A DNA stretch of 64,000 bases from Numidum massiliense (GTDB lineage: Bacteria > Bacillota > Bacilli > Thermoactinomycetales > Novibacillaceae). Within the stretch, counting starts at the first letter, position 1; the number at the start of each line of letters is the position of its first letter. Positions 35,555 through 45,704 of the stretch are shown one piece after another. The notes under the pieces were generated by a model, which did not search any database, was not told the DNA's origin, and saw only the letters and a list, made by a program, of their open reading frames with translations. The stretch lies in contig NZ_CTDZ01000009.1 in assembly GCF_001375555.1 (NCBI RefSeq), forward strand, positions 611,757-675,756, given 5' to 3'. The translations under genes and the position numbers were made by a program.

Positions 35555-36712
35555 ATGGTAGAAGTTCGTGCCTTACAGGTCGGTGAGCTAGCAGCTGCGG
35601 CAGCGCTTGCGGATGCGACGTTTCGCGACGAGGAACAGTTTTCGATGGCACAGGCGTTTCCGAACATTTTTTCGCACAGTTTACGGGAACAGTCGTACGG
35701 GGCGTTCGACGACGGAAAGCTCGTTTCTTTCATGGGAGTTGTTCCGACGGTCGTCCACGTTGGGGATGCGCGGTTAAACGTTTTTTCGATTGGCGCTGTA
35801 TGCACCCATCCAGACTACCGCGGGTATGGGCTTGCGAGCGATGTGTTAGCGAAAGCGATGGCCCATATCGACCGCGCCGACGGGGCGCTCATGCTCGTCT
35901 CGGGCACTCGCTCACTATACACGCGGATCGGTTGCCACTTGTTTGGGGCGGTGACGCGGTTCGTACTCAAGCCGACGCACGCGCGGTCACTGCTGGCGCA
36001 GGCACCGACAGGCGTCGTGATCCGTGAATTGGAACCGGCTGACTGGTTGAAACTCGCGGCACTTGCAGCGGCGCGTCCGGTGCGATTTGAACAAAGCGTG
36101 TGGGATTTGGCGGCGCTAATCGACGCAGAAGCGTACGCGAGTTGCATTAAGTTAGCACACAAAGTGCTCGTTGCCGAAGAAAATGGACAATTGCGCGGTT
36201 TTCTCGTCGCTAGTGTCCCTTATGCGAACGGTTCCAAACGGCCGCCGCACGCCTTTGAGTGGGCAGGCGATGCGGAAACGATACGCTTGCTAGCGGCGGC
36301 AGCGGTCGACCGTTACGCGTTGACCGAGTTGGAAATTCCGGTCTCATGGTTTGAAACGGCGCTGCTCGAAAGCTTGCAGCAACCGTTCGCGGAAAAGAAA
36401 GAACAACAGGAGCAAAATCTCGGTACGGTGAAAGTGATACAGGCGGAGCGCCTCCTCGCGCAGCTGAGACCGTATTTGCACGCGCGAGATGCGGAGGTAA
36501 GTGAGCAGTTAACGGTGCGCCAGTTGGCGAACGGGGATACGGTCGTCTCGGTCGCCGACGCAAGTACCCAGTTAACCCCACAAGCGTTCATTTCACTGTT
36601 GTTCGACCCCGAGCCTAACTTTGGCGTGGCTATCGATGTGCAGTTACAGGCACAGTTAAAACGGCTGTTTCCAATTCCGTTTCCGTATTCTGCCGGCTTG
36701 AACTACGTATGA
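35555..36712 (+). CDS. GNAT N-acetyltransferase, Eis-like
   Basis: 385-residue protein with an N-terminal GNAT domain whose acetyl-CoA site is GAVCTHPDYRGYGLASDVL (R/Q-x-x-G-x-G/A type), a second GNAT-like part, and a C-terminal sterol-carrier-like region (FISLLFDPEPNFGVAIDVQL), the layout of Eis-type acetyltransferases. Substrate unknown; relatives acetylate amines including aminoglycosides. ATG 35555 follows AAGGGG; the longer frame from 35516 has no ribosome site. A TG-extended TAAAAT (35507-35515) could be its -10. Confidence 0.75.
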   Translation: MVEVRALQVGELAAAAALADATFRDEEQFSMAQAFPNIFSHSLREQSYGAFDDGKLVSFMGVVPTVVHVGDARLNVFSIGAVCTHPDYRGYGLASDVLAKAMAHIDRADGALMLVSGTRSLYTRIGCHLFGAVTRFVLKPTHARSLLAQAPTGVVIRELEPADWLKLAALAAARPVRFEQSVWDLAALIDAEAYASCIKLAHKVLVAEENGQLRGFLVASVPYANGSKRPPHAFEWAGDAETIRLLAAAAVDRYALTELEIPVSWFETALLESLQQPFAEKKEQQEQNLGTVKVIQAERLLAQLRPYLHARDAEVSEQLTVRQLANGDTVVSVADASTQLTPQAFISLLFDPEPNFGVAIDVQLQAQLKRLFPIPFPYSAGLNYV

Positions 36713-36733
36713 TGCCAGTTTGTATGGTGTGAG

Positions 36734-36755
36734 CCGCCCTAGGGGCGGTTTTTTT
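36734..36755 (+). terminator. terminator of the GNAT gene
   Basis: CCGCCC-TAG(G)-GGGCGG: a 6-bp GC stem followed by seven T. Confidence 0.92.
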
Positions 36756-36852
36756 AATTCGTGTATATTACTAAAAAGTCGCGAGCGTTTAAACGTTTAA
36801 CAGAAGGTTCTCATATAATGAGGTAGGATTTAATTTAGGGGGTATTTCGTCA

Positions 36853-37347
36853 GTGGGACATCCGAGTAGAACGACATTGTACTTCGCCTACGGTTCGTGC
36901 ATGGACGAAGAGAGGTTACGGGAACACGGGGTGCACCATTTCTTTCAGGATGTAGTCGGAGCCGGGGTACTGAGTGGCTATCGCTTAGCGTTTACGCGTA
37001 GGCGAGGGAATTACGCTTACGCTGACATCGTGCAGGATCGCCGCCATTCGGTCGAAGGGATCGTTTATCGCTTGCCGCCAGAAGGTGTCGCCTATTTAGA
37101 TGAACGGGAAGGGCGCGGCGTCGCTTACGAACACCTATGGGTGGAGGTTGTTGTCGGTCGCACAGTGCTCTCCCCCGTACTGACGTACACAGTAATCGAC
37201 AAGTATTTTCCTGAACTTCCTCCAAGTGAGACGTATTTACGCGAAATATTGCGCGGTGCCGACGGGATCTTGAGTCCGCGTTATATGAAACAGTTGCGAG
37301 AACGGTTGAAGCGCCAGTTTCATCTCGACATGAGTAACATTCGGTGA
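36853..37347 (+). CDS. gamma-glutamylcyclotransferase family protein
   Basis: 164-residue protein of the GGCT/AIG2-like fold, which cyclises gamma-glutamyl groups to 5-oxoproline; actual substrate unknown. Motifs: YFAYGSCMDEERL (the Y-G-S substrate loop), GYRLAFTRRRGNYAYADIV, and YLDEREGRG with the expected catalytic Glu. GTG start behind AGGGGG. A TATAAT at 36814-36819 is a likely -10, with no good -35. Lies just ahead of addB, separated by 135 bases. Confidence 0.78.
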   Translation: MGHPSRTTLYFAYGSCMDEERLREHGVHHFFQDVVGAGVLSGYRLAFTRRRGNYAYADIVQDRRHSVEGIVYRLPPEGVAYLDEREGRGVAYEHLWVEVVVGRTVLSPVLTYTVIDKYFPELPPSETYLREILRGADGILSPRYMKQLRERLKRQFHLDMSNIR

Positions 37348-37482
37348 ACCTTCCAACGATCCGCCGCCGCGGAGATCGTGCGCGCAGAGCGAATTTCTGC
37401 TGCTTTTCCCACATTGCCGTTTACCGCGGGAATTGGTAAAGTTGAAAGAGATACGTTAAGGGAGGAGGGTCTTTTAGTTCGC

Positions 37483-40400
37483 ATGAAACGTTTGTATACA
37501 GGGCCTTTTTCGGCTGTTTACCGGAATGTTTGGATTGCGAAGGCGAAGCGGATGGCGAGCGATGACTGGTTGTGGCTGCTGCCGACGCGCTATTTGTTAC
37601 ATACGGTACGGCAACGGCTGCTAACGGGACAAGCTGGTTTAACGGAAGTTCCGCTGCAAACATTTGACGATGTCGCTAAGCACCTCGCCGAGCAGGACGG
37701 GCGTGCGACTCGCTTCGTCAGTGAGTATGTCCGCGTAAAAATCGCCCAGAGATTGCTAGAGCAACACGAGGGCGATCCGGCGCTTGCCGTGTTTCGTCCG
37801 ATCGCCCACCAACCGGGGTTAGCTTTTTCGGTTGCGCGCACAATTGGCGAAATGAAGCGGTACGGCTTCCGCCAAGAAACGGTGCAGACGTATTTGGAAG
37901 ATTACCGCGCGACGGCACACGAGTTTCCGCGGGAATACGCGATCGCTCATTTATTCTTTCTATATCAACAAGAATTATACCGCCACGACGAGCTGCTTGT
38001 CGACCACGAAGAGCTGTTACATATCGCGACGGAACGCTTGCGAACGGTCGGCGATTTAGCTGCAGATCCGCTAGTCGGAAGACGCGTCCTATGGATCGAC
38101 CACTTCACGGACTTTACGCCGTTGCAGATGGATTTATTGTGTGAGTTAACGGCTGCCGCGAGCGAAGTCGGCATTTATATTCCTTTTCCTGCACAGCACG
38201 AAAAAGATTTGCCTCATTTAAGTGCGCAACTACAAGAAACGATTTACAAGTTAGCAGATTTAGGGGTCGAACACGTGCCCCTTGACGGATTGACGACAGA
38301 GGAAGCTATGCGGCGACTGCAAAGCGATTGGCTGCCTGAGGCCGAGGTAAAGGCGGAAGACGAGGGTGCTTTCTTTTCTAGCGCCGCGTTCCCTTTACTC
38401 GAACGCGAACAGAGGACCGGTGAAGGATGGGAACGATCAGCGCGGACTGGTCAAGCGGACAAGCTGCCGCCGGCGCCAGCTGGCCTTTCTTGCTTACCCG
38501 CTTGTTCGCCACAGCGCGAAGTGGAAGAAGTGGCGAAAGAGATAAAACGGCTCGTGCGCTTGGAAGGCATTCCGTTAAATGACATCGCGATCGTAGTGAA
38601 AGATTCGCAGTATGAACCGCTCTTGCACGAAGTGATGCGGCGCGACGGGATCCCGCTCTATACGGATGAGCGCGTCCCTTTACACGAGACGACGCTCGTA
38701 AGACAACTGCTCGCACTGTTGCGACTGCCAGGGGCTGGCTGGGAGCCGCGCGACGTGCTCAGTTTAGCACAAGGTGGCTACCTCCGCTGGCAACATCAAC
38801 CGCCGCACGGCATAGAGACGTGGGTACGCCAAATTGGGCTGACGAGTGAGAGCGGCGACTGGCGGCTCGCATGTGAGCGCGACTTGGCTCGGCTACAGCG
38901 GTTAGCGCGCGACCAAGAGTCTTCGTCGCTTCCCGAGGAGGAACGGGCGAAGTTACTTGCGCGCCTTGCACGACAACAGGAGCATGTACGGCGCATTGCG
39001 GCTTGGTTAAACGAGGTACACTGTTATGTGGACGACCTTGCTGCTGCGACTTCGTGGGAGGAACGGCTCGCGGCCGTCGAACGGGTGTGGCAAAAGTTGG
39101 ACATCAGCGCCAGTATTCGCCGTGTCTGGTTGGACGAGATCAAACGCGGCGAGTTAGACGGCTATTGCCGCGATTTACTTGTCTTTGAGGCATTGTGTAG
39201 CTTGTTGCAGGAGATGAAACAGCAGGGAGTGCTGTACGCACAGCGAATAACTCATTCGTGGTCTGGTCTCGTCAGCGAATTGCGCGAACAGATTAGTAGA
39301 AAAAACGTGACGGCGCACCGTGGTCAAGTAGGGGGCATTCGCCTGTTTGATCCGTCGGCGATTCGCGGTGCTAGTTTTGCCGTCGTGTGCGTGCTCGGTT
39401 TAAATGAAGGGAGTTTTCCAGCCTATAACCGCGAAGACTGGTTAATTCGCGACGCAGAGCGCGTAACGTTACAGTTCGGACAAGCCCGTTTGCCCGCGAG
39501 TTACGCTGGGGACGAGATGGAGCAGCTGTTTTTTGAGATGGCGACTCACCCAGCGCGCGAGAAGCTCATTCTGTCTTATGTTTCTCCGGAAGTGGACGAG
39601 CAAGTGCTACGCTCGCGCTTTTTGGAACAGCTGCAGCGGCGGTTTGCGCCAGGCGAGTGGCTTGCGCCAGAGCGTTTTAGCGAAGCGTTGGAAAGCCGCC
39701 TGTTTGCGGCCGAACGAGAAGCCGTTTCTTCGGGGCAAGAGTATTTAAACCGCGCGTTGTGGCATTGGGGTAGAGCGGAACGAGAGACTGAGGTGTTGCG
39801 GCAGGATCCACTTTACCACGCAGAGCGAAGTGCACTCGATCGGTTAACCACTCACGCAGCGATTGAGCGGGTACGGCGCGAAGGGCCCTACAGCCGCTGG
39901 GATGGACATCTACAGGATCCGCAAATCCACGCGAGGTTGCGGGCTGAATTTTCCCCCGATCGCACGTACAGCGTGTCGTGGATTGACGATTATGCGGCGT
40001 GCCCACTGTACTTCTTTTTTGCGCGCGTACTGAAGGTGCGCCAGTTGGAAGAGGCGGAGGAGATGTTGTCGCCGCTCGAGACGGGCAACGTGTTACACGA
40101 AGTGCTGCGCCGCCTGTTGAGTGCTAGGGAGGGGCTGTTTAGCGAGCAGTCGTTCGACGCGTGGCGAGACATGCTGCACGACGTGTTCTGCCAGGTGACG
40201 GCGGAGTGGGAAGCGGAGCGGCAGCACGTGTTGTCGCCGCTGTGGCCGCTAGAAAAACAGCGGTTGTTAAGTCAGTTGGAGCGGTGGTTAGTGCACGAGG
40301 TCGAGCGGATGGGACGCGGGCGCTTTACGCCCCAGCACCTAGAGTTTGCGTTTGGGCTACCTGCTGGAGACGGTAGCGACCCGCAGTCTGTCTCCGAGCC

Positions 40401-41061
40401 GATTGAGCTCTCACTCGGGGGGGAGACGATACGGCTCGTCGGGCGCATCGACCGCATCGACCGCGATCGCGATGGCAACTTTGTGTTGTACGACTACAAG
40501 TTGTCGACGGCGCGCTACAAAGGATGCCACAATATGGCAGAGACGACTAACTTTCAACTGCCGCTGTACGCACTCGCTTACGAGCGATTACTCTTAGATA
40601 AAGGAGAACAGGGCAAAGCGGCAGGAGCTGGTTTTTACAGTTTGCGTCCGCAAGATAATTTCCAGCTGATCGGCCTATGGGAAAAGGCGTCGCTCGCCGA
40701 TTTAGGTTTGCCGCCGCGCACGCGTGCGGGAGTAACCGAAGACGTGGCTGAAGAAGCGGCGCAAGCGTTGGTGCGCATCGCTAACTTCATGGCGGCGATT
40801 AAGAGCGGGCGCTTCTACTTGCTACCGGAGCACGAAGAGAATACGTTTTACGGTAACAGAGCGCTGTATCGCACCGAGCGGCGCATACGAGACGTAAAAG
40901 CGCGTAAAGCGCGTGAGGCGCGTGAGGCGGAATATCGTACAGCGGAAGTGGCATGCGCCGAGAGTACGGATGAGACTACGGAGCGTACCACCGACACGGC
41001 TACGGACGGACAAGGGGATCGACAACGGAAACAGGTAGAGCGAGGTGAGGCACGTGATTGA
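37483..41061 (+). CDS. addB: AddB-like nuclease/helicase-like subunit, lacking Walker A and Fe-S cysteines
   Basis: Subunit of the AddAB double-strand-break resection complex (RecBCD counterpart), ~1190 residues. UvrD-like but degenerate helicase region, then a RecB-type PD-(D/E)XK nuclease domain near the C-terminus: VGRIDRIDRDRDGNFVLYDYKLS. Typical AddB begins with a G-x-x-G-x-GKS P-loop; here the start is MKRLYTGPFSAVYRNVWIAK with no P-loop. Typical AddB has one Cys before and three after the nuclease core forming an Fe-S staple; only the first remains (YAACPLYFF), and the tail (SGRFYLLPEHEENTFYGNRA) has none. Both absences are visible in the sequence; loss of function is inference. A Ser/Pro-rich insert (~295-345) and a Thr/Asp tail look like added linkers. 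ATG 37483 has GGAGGAGG ~14 bases upstream. Confidence 0.8.
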   Translation: MKRLYTGPFSAVYRNVWIAKAKRMASDDWLWLLPTRYLLHTVRQRLLTGQAGLTEVPLQTFDDVAKHLAEQDGRATRFVSEYVRVKIAQRLLEQHEGDPALAVFRPIAHQPGLAFSVARTIGEMKRYGFRQETVQTYLEDYRATAHEFPREYAIAHLFFLYQQELYRHDELLVDHEELLHIATERLRTVGDLAADPLVGRRVLWIDHFTDFTPLQMDLLCELTAAASEVGIYIPFPAQHEKDLPHLSAQLQETIYKLADLGVEHVPLDGLTTEEAMRRLQSDWLPEAEVKAEDEGAFFSSAAFPLLEREQRTGEGWERSARTGQADKLPPAPAGLSCLPACSPQREVEEVAKEIKRLVRLEGIPLNDIAIVVKDSQYEPLLHEVMRRDGIPLYTDERVPLHETTLVRQLLALLRLPGAGWEPRDVLSLAQGGYLRWQHQPPHGIETWVRQIGLTSESGDWRLACERDLARLQRLARDQESSSLPEEERAKLLARLARQQEHVRRIAAWLNEVHCYVDDLAAATSWEERLAAVERVWQKLDISASIRRVWLDEIKRGELDGYCRDLLVFEALCSLLQEMKQQGVLYAQRITHSWSGLVSELREQISRKNVTAHRGQVGGIRLFDPSAIRGASFAVVCVLGLNEGSFPAYNREDWLIRDAERVTLQFGQARLPASYAGDEMEQLFFEMATHPAREKLILSYVSPEVDEQVLRSRFLEQLQRRFAPGEWLAPERFSEALESRLFAAEREAVSSGQEYLNRALWHWGRAERETEVLRQDPLYHAERSALDRLTTHAAIERVRREGPYSRWDGHLQDPQIHARLRAEFSPDRTYSVSWIDDYAACPLYFFFARVLKVRQLEEAEEMLSPLETGNVLHEVLRRLLSAREGLFSEQSFDAWRDMLHDVFCQVTAEWEAERQHVLSPLWPLEKQRLLSQLERWLVHEVERMGRGRFTPQHLEFAFGLPAGDGSDPQSVSEPIELSLGGETIRLVGRIDRIDRDRDGNFVLYDYKLSTARYKGCHNMAETTNFQLPLYALAYERLLLDKGEQGKAAGAGFYSLRPQDNFQLIGLWEKASLADLGLPPRTRAGVTEDVAEEAAQALVRIANFMAAIKSGRFYLLPEHEENTFYGNRALYRTERRIRDVKARKAREAREAEYRTAEVACAESTDETTERTTDTATDGQGDRQRKQVERGEARD

Positions 41062-44000
41062 TTGCGTAGCGCCAAAAAGAGAGATTGTGCGCGACCCGGC
41101 ACCGCAACCGGGACAGTTACAAGCGATTGCGCAATTGGACCGCGATCTCGTCGTTTCAGCCGGAGCAGGTTCTGGAAAAACATGGGTGTTAACGGAGCGC
41201 TACATTGAAATGCTCAATCGCGGTACGCGGCCAGATCAAATAGTAGCGATTACGTTTACGAAAAAAGCGGCGGCAGAGATGAAGATGCGCATCCGTGCGG
41301 CGCTTGCCCATATGGAACAGACAGCGCAAAGTATGGAGGAGGCTCATTACTGGCGAACGTGTCAACGCGACCTCGAGCGGGCGACGATTACGACCATTCA
41401 CGGGTTTTGTACGACATTACTCCGAGATGCGCCGCTCGAAGCGACGCTCGACCCTAGCTTCCGCATTCTCGATGAAACCGAGGCAGCCATGTTGGAACGG
41501 CGGGTTCAGCGAAAAGTCGTCGACGATTGGTTAGCGCAAGGGGGAGCGCAGGCTGAGCTGCTGTACCGCGAGCTCGGCGGCCGCTGGGCTGTACAGGACG
41601 CCGTACACGCCTTAGTTGCGCAAATTCGCACGTACAACGTGTCACAACAGCAATTGTTGCAGGAAACGACGGCGACGTTGGATGCGCGGCGGCAGACGTT
41701 TCACCAGCTAAAACAAGAGCTCAAACAATTAGCGGTGCACGGGCAACACCTCGTACAAGAAGCGCTCGATCGCAATGGAAAAAAGCCGCCGCCCAAATAT
41801 TTGCAAACCGCTCAACCTTGGCTGCAAACATTTTCGCAGCTGTTAACTGAGGCTGAGGAGTGGGACGGCACGTACGAGGCGCACTTTGTCGACCGCGTCC
41901 ACGACCTGCAAAAGCGTATATGGCGCAAGAGCGGCTCCGACGACTTGAAACAGTTGCATGCACAGTTAAAAGACGGGCTTGACGAGTGGTTGTTACACAC
42001 GGAAGCGCCTAGCTACCGTGAGTTGCTCCACGCCTTACTCGACGTGACAACAGCTGTACACGCGTCGTACGAAGCAAAAAAGAGTGAGCGGCAAGCACTC
42101 GATTTTAACGATTTGGAACAGCGCGCCCTCGCCATGTTACGTACGCACCCGGAAATTGCGGCGCGCTGGCAGCAGCGCATCCACTACTTAATGGTTGACG
42201 AATTCCAAGATACGAATAATTTGCAGAAGGAAATATTAGACAGTTTGTGTGGAGCGGAGAGTACGGTGAAACGTTTCGTCGTCGGCGACGGCAAACAGTC
42301 GATTTACAAGTTTCGCGGCGCCGACGTCGCTGTCTTTCACCGTACAGGTGCTGAGATTTGCGCGCAAGGGGGAGCGGCAGTCTCTCTCGATGTGAACTTT
42401 CGCACGCAACAGCGACTCATTGCGTACGTTAACAGCTTGTTCCGTTTTCTCATGAAAAAAGAGGCAGACGATCCGGATGACGTCGTCGCTTACGAACCGC
42501 TCGTCGCTTTCCGTAAGCCACCACATACAAACGCATCTGTCGAGTTGCTCCCGCTAACGATTACAGAAGAAATGGCAGATCGGGCGCGGGAAATAGAAGC
42601 GCAGCGTATGGCTAAACGGTTGCGCACGATAGTCGAACGACGCGAGCCCGTCGTTTGGCAGCGGCCAAAAGGTGGCTCCGGCAACGGAGCGAGTGGCACC
42701 GGCGGTGTAGAAGAAGCGCGTCCAGTCACTTATGGCGATATGGCCATTTTACTCGCGGCGCGCACCCATTTGCACACGTATGAACAAGCGCTCTCCGACG
42801 AAGGCATTCCTTACCTCGTCGTCGGCGGGCGCGGCTTTTACGAACAACAAGAAGTGTGGGATGTGCTCACAGTGCTCCGCTTCGTACAAAATAGGGACGA
42901 TGAAGTAGCCTTGCTCTCTTTTTTGCGGGCGCCGTTCGTCCACTTGAGCGACGAAGCACTTTACTGGTTGACGCGTGAAGCATCCCTTACACAAGCTTTT
43001 TTCTACACCGATGGCGCCCCAGAAGGAGTCGCCGCTGACGACTGGGAGAGGCTCCTCCGCGCGCGTACTTTATTCAAACGGTGGGAACGGATGAAAGTGA
43101 CGGAAAACGTGTATACGTTAATGCGCGACATCGTCTCCGAGACCGGCTATTTAGCCATCTTGCTAGCGGCGCCGAACGGCGAACAAGCTGTGTTGAACGT
43201 CGAGAAGCTGCTAAAAATCGCGCGCGAAGCAGACGGCGAAGGGTTCACCTTGTTTGAGTTTTTGCAGTGGATTGACGAACTCGTGCAAGCGGATGTACAA
43301 GAAACTGAAGCGGAGTGGATTCGCGACCGCGGCAATGCGATCGTCATTATGACCGTCCACGCCTCGAAAGGGTTGGAGTTTCCTGTCGTCGTCCTGCCCG
43401 ATCTCGCCCGGGAAGGGTTAAAAGGTACGTATGACCGTGCGCTGTACGCGCCGGGGCAGGGAGTAGCTGTGCGCTGCTCGCGCCAAGTGAGCGGCGTAGC
43501 GGAAGGGGACGGCCTGTACGACGCGTTTACGAAAAAAGAGCGGGCGCGGGACTTGCAGGAATCTTATCGTCTTTTTTACGTCGCAGCGACGCGGGCACGC
43601 GATTACTTGCTAATGGTCGGCTCGCAAAAAGAGACGAAAAGACCGAGTGAAGAACTGAAAAATAACTGGCTAGACTGGGTGGTTAAACATTTAGGATATC
43701 GCCAGCTCGCTGAGGTTCCGGACGGTGTGTACAATTCTGCTGCCGATTGGTCGATGCGAGTGACGTGGGATTTAGCGGAAGAAGCCGCGCGCGAGGCGTC
43801 TAGCGATGCGGGACCTCTGTGCGAGCAGCAGACGGACGCGACTCGCAGGGACGGTACCGAGCAACGGATGAGCAGTGCCAAGGAGGATGCCTATCCGTTG
43901 TACCGCCCACTTTCGGTCGAGGAAGTGGGGACGGCAGAGCCAGCGGTTTATACGGTGTCCGCCTTAATGGATTACGAGAAGTGCGCCCGCCTGTTCGTGT

Positions 44001-44956
44001 TAAAAAATCGATTGCAGTTGCCGCAAAGTTTCGCCGGGGTCCAGCAACCGCAAGCAGGGGAGAAGGAGACAGCCGGGGAAACTGGTCCGAGGGCAGCGGC
44101 ATCAGATGCGACATCGCTAGACGCGTCTGAAAGAGGTGCAGCGGTGCCAGATGCGACATCGCTAGACGCGTCTGAAAGAGGCGCAGCGGTGCCAGATGCG
44201 ACATCGCTAGACGCGTCTGAAAGAGGCGCAGCGGTGCCAGATGCGACATCGCTAGACGCGTCTGAGAGAGCGGCAGCGGCACAATTAGCGGTGGGTGAGT
44301 CGCTCGGCAACGTCGCCGTGCCACTTCTCGGCAACGTCGCCGTGCCACCTACTGCCGTCGGCAATGTCTTACACCGCGTGCTCGAGCAGGGGAGAAGGCC
44401 AGAGGCTCTCGACGCGGCGATCGCGCAAGCATGCCGCGCCGAGCGTTTAGACAAAACCGTTTATGAGCACGTCGCTGCGCGCGTACACCCCCTCGCGGAA
44501 ACGTATTACCGGAGTGACATATACGCCGCGGCCGAAGCGGCACAGCGCGTGTGGCACGAGTTTCCGTTTCACTTCCAGCTGGCGGGGCATACGGTTTCCG
44601 GGGTCATTGATCTCTTGTACATCGATGCGGACGGTGCGGCGACGATCGTCGACTTTAAGTCAAACGATGTGCACGACGACGACCATTTAAAGCAGCTAGT
44701 AACCGACTACGAGGTGCAACTGCAACTGTATGCGTTAGTCGTTAAGCAGCTGTTGCAAGTACGTGTTCGCCGCGCGGTGCTGTACTTTTTACAACGCGAC
44801 ACCCCCGTTTCCATTCGAGTGGAACCGGATTTACTCGCATCGAAAAAAAAGAAGTGGGTTCATTCGTTACACGAGATGCACCGCCTGATGCAAGGTCGAC
44901 AACTCCCGCACTGTACGGATGACCGCTGCTACTGCCGCAATTTTTTATTCGCGTAA
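41054..44956 (+). CDS. addA: AddA helicase-nuclease subunit
   Basis: UvrD/Rep-type 3'-5' helicase with C-terminal nuclease, partner of AddB in break repair; ~1300 residues. Helicase motifs in order: LVVSAGAGSGKTWVL (Walker A), ITFTKKAAAEM, YLMVDEFQDTNN (Walker B), GDGKQSIYKFRGAD, VIMTVHASKGLEFPVVVLPD, and LFYVAATRARDYLL. The nuclease motif is VIDLLYIDADGAATIVDFKSN. Unusually, the nuclease region has a Cys in DYEKCARLF (~residue 977) and three more at the very end (PHCTDDRCYCRN), a possible Fe-S set of the kind normally in AddB. A linker of 15-residue repeats lies between helicase and nuclease parts. GTG 41054 follows GAGGTGAGG and overlaps addB by 8 bases. Confidence 0.9.
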   Translation: MIDCVAPKREIVRDPAPQPGQLQAIAQLDRDLVVSAGAGSGKTWVLTERYIEMLNRGTRPDQIVAITFTKKAAAEMKMRIRAALAHMEQTAQSMEEAHYWRTCQRDLERATITTIHGFCTTLLRDAPLEATLDPSFRILDETEAAMLERRVQRKVVDDWLAQGGAQAELLYRELGGRWAVQDAVHALVAQIRTYNVSQQQLLQETTATLDARRQTFHQLKQELKQLAVHGQHLVQEALDRNGKKPPPKYLQTAQPWLQTFSQLLTEAEEWDGTYEAHFVDRVHDLQKRIWRKSGSDDLKQLHAQLKDGLDEWLLHTEAPSYRELLHALLDVTTAVHASYEAKKSERQALDFNDLEQRALAMLRTHPEIAARWQQRIHYLMVDEFQDTNNLQKEILDSLCGAESTVKRFVVGDGKQSIYKFRGADVAVFHRTGAEICAQGGAAVSLDVNFRTQQRLIAYVNSLFRFLMKKEADDPDDVVAYEPLVAFRKPPHTNASVELLPLTITEEMADRAREIEAQRMAKRLRTIVERREPVVWQRPKGGSGNGASGTGGVEEARPVTYGDMAILLAARTHLHTYEQALSDEGIPYLVVGGRGFYEQQEVWDVLTVLRFVQNRDDEVALLSFLRAPFVHLSDEALYWLTREASLTQAFFYTDGAPEGVAADDWERLLRARTLFKRWERMKVTENVYTLMRDIVSETGYLAILLAAPNGEQAVLNVEKLLKIAREADGEGFTLFEFLQWIDELVQADVQETEAEWIRDRGNAIVIMTVHASKGLEFPVVVLPDLAREGLKGTYDRALYAPGQGVAVRCSRQVSGVAEGDGLYDAFTKKERARDLQESYRLFYVAATRARDYLLMVGSQKETKRPSEELKNNWLDWVVKHLGYRQLAEVPDGVYNSAADWSMRVTWDLAEEAAREASSDAGPLCEQQTDATRRDGTEQRMSSAKEDAYPLYRPLSVEEVGTAEPAVYTVSALMDYEKCARLFVLKNRLQLPQSFAGVQQPQAGEKETAGETGPRAAASDATSLDASERGAAVPDATSLDASERGAAVPDATSLDASERGAAVPDATSLDASERAAAAQLAVGESLGNVAVPLLGNVAVPPTAVGNVLHRVLEQGRRPEALDAAIAQACRAERLDKTVYEHVAARVHPLAETYYRSDIYAAAEAAQRVWHEFPFHFQLAGHTVSGVIDLLYIDADGAATIVDFKSNDVHDDDHLKQLVTDYEVQLQLYALVVKQLLQVRVRRAVLYFLQRDTPVSIRVEPDLLASKKKKWVHSLHEMHRLMQGRQLPHCTDDRCYCRNFLFA
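44102..44277 (+). repeat. four tandem 45-bp repeats inside addA
   Basis: A 45-bp unit encoding AAVPDATSLDASERG occurs four times with almost no base differences (first copy begins AASD, last ends in Ala). Just behind, GGCAACGTCGCCGTGCCAC is duplicated (44307-44350), encoding GNVAVP twice. Near-identity at DNA level points to recent expansion. Confidence 0.92.
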
Positions 44957-45025
44957 AAAAGTGTCCAGCGGAACAAACTAAGTACGGAAAACCGCTTTGA
45001 CAACCTTTATGAGGGTGGTGTTCGT

Positions 45026-45526
45026 ATGACTGACTCTTGTGATCCGTTCGAAGCGAACGGTCAGCTCGTCGCAATGAACAAAAAGGAGCAGCGGTTTTAC
45101 GATCGGTTACGCAAGCAACTATCCGCTAAAATTAAGCAATGGCAGGAAAAATTAGGAAATAGAGCCGCCGAATACTTACTGCTGCTCCCGGACCTATTCG
45201 TCTTGTTCGTCCGCCTTGTGCGAGATGCGCGCGTGCCGAAACAGGCGAAAGTTCTCGCTGGCGTCGCGCTCGCCTATATCGTCTCTCCGATCGATATCAT
45301 TCCCGACTTTCTAGGCGGTATTGGCTGGCTCGACGACATCGTGTTGGCCGTTTACGCTGTTAAGCGAATTCTCGTCGACGTCGATCAGCGTATCGTCAAA
45401 CAATATTGGACTGGGGAGTCTGATCTGTTATCGCGGGTACAGGAAGTGATTGCGGCAGCGGACCGCCTTATCGGTAGCCGCGTCGTCCATGCGATTCAGA
45501 GAAAACTGGCCAAGGCAGGGAAGTAG
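45026..45526 (+). CDS. DUF1232 (YkvA-like) protein
   Basis: 166-residue protein. The DUF1232 segment is VPKQAKVLAGVALAYIVSPIDIIPDFLGGIGWLDDIVLAVYAVKRI (~75-125), containing the S-P-I-D-I-I-P-D motif and two short hydrophobic stretches. Function unknown; possibly membrane-associated. ATG with GAGGGTGGTG upstream, 69 bases after addA, so it may be co-transcribed. A GGGCAGATCTGCCC palindrome follows the stop without a T-run. Confidence 0.75.
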   Translation: MTDSCDPFEANGQLVAMNKKEQRFYDRLRKQLSAKIKQWQEKLGNRAAEYLLLLPDLFVLFVRLVRDARVPKQAKVLAGVALAYIVSPIDIIPDFLGGIGWLDDIVLAVYAVKRILVDVDQRIVKQYWTGESDLLSRVQEVIAAADRLIGSRVVHAIQRKLAKAGK

Positions 45527-45704
45527 GATCGGGCAGATCTGCCCATTAATGGCACGCGAATGGTATGCGAAGACACAAGGTGTGACTAATAGTAACGATT
45601 GGCGATACATTTTGTGACTGAAGATTAGTTAGTAATTAGTTGTCTTTTGTTACGAATCGAGACGCTTTCCAACGAATGATGTAACATTTTATGACAAACA
45701 ATTG

